From: Ceratotherium simum simum
Lineage: Eukaryota > Chordata > Mammalia > Perissodactyla > Rhinocerotidae
Assembly (NCBI RefSeq): GCF_000283155.1
Contig: NW_004454177.1
Coordinates: 5,495,345 to 5,559,344 of the forward strand
Direction of reading: 5' to 3'
DNA length: 64,000 nt
Shown: positions 59,933-64,000 of the stretch, one piece after another
Numbering within the stretch: position 1 is the first letter of the stretch
Layout: every line of letters begins with the position of its first letter
Notes under the pieces: generated by a model
The model's input: the letters and a program-made list of their open reading frames with translations, nothing else
Databases searched by the model: none
Told to the model about the DNA's origin: nothing
Made by a program: the position numbers and the translations under genes

Positions 59933-60951
59933 TTTTTCCCTTTTGATCAAGATCTTTCCTTGAAAGCATCACTGATCAAGAGTCAGGTTATCCAATTTTA
60001 GTGGAATTATGTTTTGTCCCTTAGCACCAGGAAGGACCTTTCCTTGATGTCATGTCCCATGTCAGAGGGAAGGTGCATAGTGACTGGAAACCATTTGAGG
60101 CCACGTTTGAGTAACAAGGAATGTGGAAGCGGGGAAACTCTCAGGCATTTTCACTCTTAAGATCATATCTTGTCAAGGTTATAAGCATCAGCAATCATCT
60201 CAACGTGTTGAGCTAACATGATTCTATTTAGTGCATGGTTTAGGCAGAGGTTTGGCAAGCAAAAGGTACCAAGTTTAAAAATAATTATACAAGGCAGAAT
60301 GAAAAGTAATATGACAAGCCCAGCTTCTTTGATGGTTCTAAACCATGAACCTAGACCTGAAGGTAGCCAATTGAACAAATCAAAGGACCATAGAGAGTCA
60401 GGTGAAATCTGTTGTAACCAATGTGCTTGTTCCCTGATATTGTGTAACAGAGTTTCTACTTCTCCAGAGGTGTTTAATCCATGTGCAACAGGTGGTATTT
60501 GCTATCATACAAATGCCTCCTTATTCTGCAAGTAGGTAATCAAGGGCTACGTGATTGTCTAAAACAACTTTAGCTAATGAGTCAAGTGATCATTGTTGGG
60601 CTGCTATTGCTTTGGCTGTGGAATTGGCTAGCTTTCCTAATGTTAGGGAGAGATTTCTGATCATATGCTCATTGGCACTAACTCCCACCCAAAGGAGAAA
60701 GGCTCTCCCTATGGAGACAAACATGGAGTCATGTACGCCCCTGGGTAGTTCCCGTTTAAGATGCTTATGATGTTTTAGTGAAAAGACCAATGGGAAGCTT
60801 CAGATTTATTACGGATATTAACAGGGACTGTTAAATATCCTAATAAACATTGGCCTCCCATTCACCAGCTGTCCAAGCATTCCTAGGCCCATTGAGAGTT
60901 CCATTCACCAGAAAGATAAAACTAGATGGTGCACATAAGACTCCTGTTAGG

Positions 60952-61242
60952 GCAGCCGGCCCGGTGGCGCAAGTGGTTAAGTGTGCGCACTCCTCTGCGG
61001 CAGCCCAGGGTTAGCCGGTTCAGATCCTGGGTGCACACCGACGTACCGCTTGTTAAGCCATGCTGTGGCNNNNNNNNNNNNNNNNNNNNNNNNNNNNNNN
61101 NNNNNNNNNNNNNNNNNNNNNNNNNNNNNNNNNNNNNNNNNNNNNNNNNNNNNNNNNNNNNNNNNNNNNAAAAAAGAGGAGGATTGGCATCAGATGTTAG
61201 CTCAGGGCTGGTCTTCCTCACACACACACACACACACAAAGA
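60952..61242 (+). mobile_element. ERE SINE 16, with assembly gap, inside ERV env
   Basis: ERE head and tail flank 100 Ns (61070-61169). AAGACTCCTGTTAGGG is duplicated on both sides, so the insertion is younger than the provirus. Confidence 0.9.
61070..61169. other. Assembly gap (100 N)
   Basis: Exactly 100 Ns inside ERE 16. Confidence 0.98.
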
Positions 61243-61644
61243 AAGACTCCTGTTAGGGTTTGATTATTGATAGTGATTTGTTGATTGGCCCTTTTGAGCC
61301 AAGGGTCAGTGGTATTTGAGGAGTATTTGGGGAGAAACCATCCTGTTCTGTGGACTTTGTCTTTGAAGGCTGCATAGAGAGGAATTATTTTGTTACAGCA
61401 AGCAGACTCAAGATAATACCAGAGGGTCACTGCTGTCATGGACAAATCGGGGTTTTTAGTGGCAAATGCAAGAATCACAAAGGTTTCTCTCTTTGGCAAC
61501 GGCTTGGGAAATACAGATAAGAGCATTGTCTTTCTGAGAGGGAGAAAATAAATGAGAAGTTACCATTGGGGAAAAGATACATAGGCCTGGTCCTGTCATC
61601 TTGGGAAAGCTGTCTCCTTCAGCTATCACCTGCTTCAATGCCTA

Positions 61645-62545
61645 GAAATCTTTACTTTTAGGTCACCAGTTGGTGTGCAGGTTCAGTCAGCATTTGGTAC
61701 TTTCTTTAGATGTGACACATAGATCCAACAGTCTATTCCTTGGAGTTTAGTGGCACAAGGGTTGGTTAACTGTACCTAGTAGAGAGCTTTCTGATGGGGT
61801 TGAAGAGACTCTTTCTGGAGATGTCTTTTCCAATAGGTGAAGTCTCTAGGTTATAAGGTGTGATGCTTAAGGTCTTCATCTCCTGGGAGCACACTATGAA
61901 AAGATTGTTCTACTAATGTATGGTTATTCTCAATGGATGCAATTAGGCCTTTACAATATTGAAGTATATCTCCTTTTATCAGCAGTGAATCAAAAGAGGC
62001 AGGGGCTAGATGCATTGGGTGCCCAGTAACTATTTCAAAGGATGAGAATTTGCGGGTTCAAAAGGGAGTGGCCCTAAGGTTCGGAAAGACCAATGGCGAT
62101 GCTTTTGGCCAGGGTATTTGAAAGGTCTCTACAAACTTTGCTGATTGGGTTTTGATGATCCGTTGGTACATTCAACTAATCCTGAAGACTGGGGATGATA
62201 AGAACAGTGAAAATGTTGTAGAACTGGCCAAACGGCACAGACTTGTTGTAGCAATTGACCAGTAAAGTGGGTTCCCCGATCACTATGAACTTCAAGAGGG
62301 CTTACCCAGGTAGGAATGATCCTTTCCAATAGGATCTTAGCCATGGAGGAGGCAGTGGCCTGTCTACATGGAAAAGCTTCAGTCCAATGATAAAACATGA
62401 AAACCATTACCAAGACATACATACTCATGAGATCGGGATAGCTATATCAAATCCATTCACCAAACCTCAAATGGTCCATTTGGCAATTTAAAGTGCCCAG
62501 GGGCAGTGTGAACCGTTTTCCTGGATTGTATTTTGGGAACACAAT
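61645..62545 (-). pseudogene. ERV integrase remnant
   Basis: An open stretch at 62428-62129 shows the integrase core: WTEAFPC, the catalytic-Asp region HSDRGTHFTG, and SSGLVECTNG holding the catalytic Glu. The N-terminal zinc-binding HHCC part is missing or unrecognisable upstream. The C-terminal domain continues in broken frames to about 61645. Inactive. Confidence 0.8.
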
Positions 62546-62810
62546 AACATCAAACCCAGATCCAACATTTTCCTATACAATGCTGCATAATATCAGTCTG
62601 ATATCAGTGTCTGCTGAGAATTCTTTACTTGGAAAAGCAACATTAAAGCCTGCACTCTGGTATTAAAATTCACAATATGCAACACTTTAAACAGTGTGTC
62701 AACCTGCTCCCTGATTTTGTCATCACTAGTCTGGACATAAAGGTACGCCATATTCACTCCTGTTAAAAGGGCACTAAGCATTTTTGATTCAATCTCTTTT
62801 TTTGACTTGA
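62545..62810 (-). pseudogene. CEBPZ: CEBPZ coding-sequence fragment lodged in the provirus
   Basis: On the minus strand this stretch encodes KMLSALLTGVN, then REQVDTLFKVLHIVNFNT, then ALMLLFQV and, after a TGA, YRKMLDLGLM. I recognise these as consecutive parts of CEBPZ (CCAAT/enhancer-binding protein zeta, a nucleolar CBF/Noc1-family protein). It spans about 85 codons with no intron, in the same orientation as the retrovirus, and carries an internal stop and an extra codon. Protease-like sequence abuts one side and integrase-like sequence the other. I see no poly(A) tail and no clear target-site duplication, unlike an ordinary LINE-made retrocopy. The match rests on my recollection of CEBPZ. 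Confidence 0.7.
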
Positions 62811-62945
62811 GGTTTATTAAACACCCCCATGGTTTGAATTGTTTTAGTACTCTGAGGCACGGGCTGTTTAATAGTAGTGGGGTTGAACACTGAGAGTGTA
62901 GCCCCAGCATCAATAAGGACGAAATTCCCTCCTAATCTGGGGAAT
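62811..62945 (-). pseudogene. ERV protease start (truncated)
   Basis: The minus strand shows the aspartic-protease active-site context (VLIDAGAT, versus the usual D-[ST]-G) followed by about 30 residues. It then breaks into the CEBPZ-like segment at an A-rich stretch near 62810. The flap and C-terminal half are absent. Confidence 0.65.
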
Positions 62946-63080
62946 TGTTTCTCCAAGCTGGTTTAGAGGAAGGATTGGGAACAGCCCCTGTGATTGCTCA
63001 GTCTCATCGCTGGGAAGCAGGAGGAGACTGGAAAGACTGGTTGGGCCACTGAAGACGCCTGGAGAATTTTAGTTTATATT

Positions 63081-63122
63081 AGTCTTTTTTCCAATGTCCT
63101 GGCTTCCTACAATAATGACAGA
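63081..63122 (-). pseudogene. ERV nucleocapsid zinc knuckle, last cysteine lost
   Basis: The minus strand reads CHYCRKPGHWKKD and then a stop, where a C-x2-C-x4-H-x4-C knuckle would have its fourth ligand. Confidence 0.65.
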
Positions 63123-63199
63123 GGCTGAGAGGATTTTGCTTAGAAACCTCCATCTGTGAAGTTGGAGATTAAGGATTTTAATAGTAGAATTAATTTTAA

Positions 63200-64000
63200 A
63201 TTAATTTAAAAGTGGAAAAAATTCCACTTTTTCTTAGTAGAATCATCTAGGGTGCAGGCTAATTGGTTTGTCAAATTAACTAAGTCTGGAGTGGACACAG
63301 CTTCCCATTCTATTCTGGTTCTCTTAACCAAGAGAGAAAAGTCCTGGTTTAGCCCATTAATGAACATCGAGTTCAAGGCTAACCACATGGATTTGACATC
63401 CATAGTCAAATTCTCCTTAAGCAGAATTCTCCTTAAAGACAATTTGGAGTCGACTGTAATAGTCGTGTGCAGGTTCACTGGGTTTCTGAATGCAAGCCTG
63501 AATCTTATTCCAATCAACAGGGTTCAGGAAAGCCCTAGGGATTGCCAGGTAAGGTCGTTGAGCAATTGTCTGAGCCTGATCAAATAACAAGGCACAGGGT
63601 TGTTCTCTCATTTGCAGTTCTAGAAATTTTTCAGGATTGTCCCAATTAGCTGTTGTCATCCAGAGCTGAGCTTGGCTTTCGCCGAGGAGCATGTGAACTC
63701 GCTGGTATAAATCTGAGAAACCTCGTTGGTAAGTCTGGACAACTATACTAAATTCCTTGGCAAACCTATGAGAATCTTCAGTAACTCCAGGGAAATCTTT
63801 GATTACGGCTTGTAGTTTGGCCTTCGTCCAGGGGACATAGAGAATTAGAGGCTTAGCATTAGGGCCCTCAGAGAGTCTGTTCTCTGGGTTCTGTACAGGA
63901 GGAAGTAGGAGATGTTCGGAAAAAAGGGGAAATTCAGCCGGAAAGTTGGATGAGGAAGTGGAGGGTACAAAGGAGGTAGGGTAGGGCAGCAGGGGAAGAG
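63200..64000 (-). pseudogene. ERV gag capsid region (partial)
   Basis: Minus-strand frames at 63692-63417 and 63517-63206 overlap in different frames and together resemble the gamma-type capsid C-terminal region, including a major-homology-like segment (about 63560-63480). A frameshift lies near 63430, where CTTAAGCAGAATTCTC and CTTAAAGACAAT form a short repeat. Confidence 0.65.

Larger units (their letters stand above)
60163..61640 (-). pseudogene. ERV env remnant (surface part and transmembrane subunit)
   Basis: The transmembrane part (about 60790-60163) keeps a heptad-like region, the CX6CC disulfide motif near 60520-60495, and a hydrophobic membrane anchor at about 60340-60260, but has in-frame stops between them. 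Upstream, about 61640-61244, short surface-subunit-like stretches remain. The surface domain is shorter than in intact gamma-type env genes and an ERE sits in it. Non-functional. Confidence 0.7.
59586..64000 (-). mobile_element. Gamma-type endogenous retrovirus, defective, runs off the right edge
   Basis: Read on the minus strand, the order is gag (63.2-64 kb), nucleocapsid remnant, protease start, a foreign insert, integrase, env and a 3' LTR. The 5' LTR and the start of gag lie beyond the window. Every frame is broken by stops or shifts. The reverse-transcriptase/RNase H region is absent between protease and integrase, and an ERE interrupts env. The CX6CC motif in the env transmembrane subunit and a single zinc knuckle place it with class I (gamma-like) elements. 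It cannot make infectious virus. Confidence 0.85.

Noticed and set aside
60218..60535. A 105-codon plus-strand open frame over the ERV env region
   Set aside because: It is antisense to the env transmembrane remnant on the minus strand; no independent support.
52000..64000. MPZL2 or another neighbour of CD3E
   Set aside because: In human a further gene lies beyond CD3E, but I find no immunoglobulin-like or other spliced exon in this interval.

Overview
This is a mammalian window that carries the T-cell receptor CD3 gene cluster. Sixteen full-length copies of a tRNA-headed SINE (conserved GGGGCCGGCCC head, A-rich tail, flanking target-site duplications) match the equine repetitive elements (ERE) of Perissodactyla. 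The source is therefore most likely an odd-toed ungulate (horse, ass, rhinoceros or tapir). I cannot resolve the species from sequence alone. Genes are split into short exons, with long introns full of LINE-1, L2, MIR, hAT and LTR relics. There are no prokaryotic features.

Layout, left to right. (1) 1-19.5 kb: 5' two-thirds of UBE4A on the minus strand, with 11 coding exons encoding about 669 residues, a non-coding first exon and a GC-rich promoter near 19.34-19.6 kb. The C-terminal half, including the U-box, lies off the left edge. (2) 19.7-24.0 kb: intergenic, mostly LINE-1 3' ends and two EREs. (3) 24.68-31.14 kb: CD3G, minus strand, six coding exons, 179 aa. (4) 31.15-32.74 kb: about 1.6 kb separating the divergent CD3G and CD3D start codons. 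(5) 32.74-36.1 kb: CD3D, plus strand, five exons, 168 aa, followed by a candidate T-cell enhancer around 36.44 kb. (6) 36.5-41.8 kb: repeats. (7) 41.85-51.75 kb: CD3E, minus strand, eight coding exons including 21, 15 and 36 bp micro-exons, 202 aa. (8) 52-64 kb: gene-free in what I can recognise. It holds an L1, a degraded retroviral reverse-transcriptase fragment, a plus-strand LTR and, at the right edge, a gamma-type endogenous retrovirus on the minus strand.

The gene order UBE4A-CD3G-CD3D-CD3E and the orientations (-,-,+,-) match the human 11q23 cluster read in reverse. CD3G, CD3D and CD3E encode the gamma, delta and epsilon chains that pair as epsilon-gamma and epsilon-delta around the T-cell receptor. 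Each has a signal peptide, one Ig domain, a CxxC stalk, a transmembrane helix with one acidic residue and a single ITAM.

The most unusual object is in the right-edge provirus. Its reverse-transcriptase/RNase H region is missing, and in its place, in the same orientation, sits about 265 bp of coding sequence that looks like an interior piece of the host gene CEBPZ. Protein-level differences in the CD3 chains (moved N-glycosylation sites in delta and gamma, a lost acidic residue before the delta di-leucine, a lysine-bearing epsilon N-terminal segment, an altered epsilon C-terminus) are also worth checking. Two 100-N assembly gaps both fall inside ERE SINEs.
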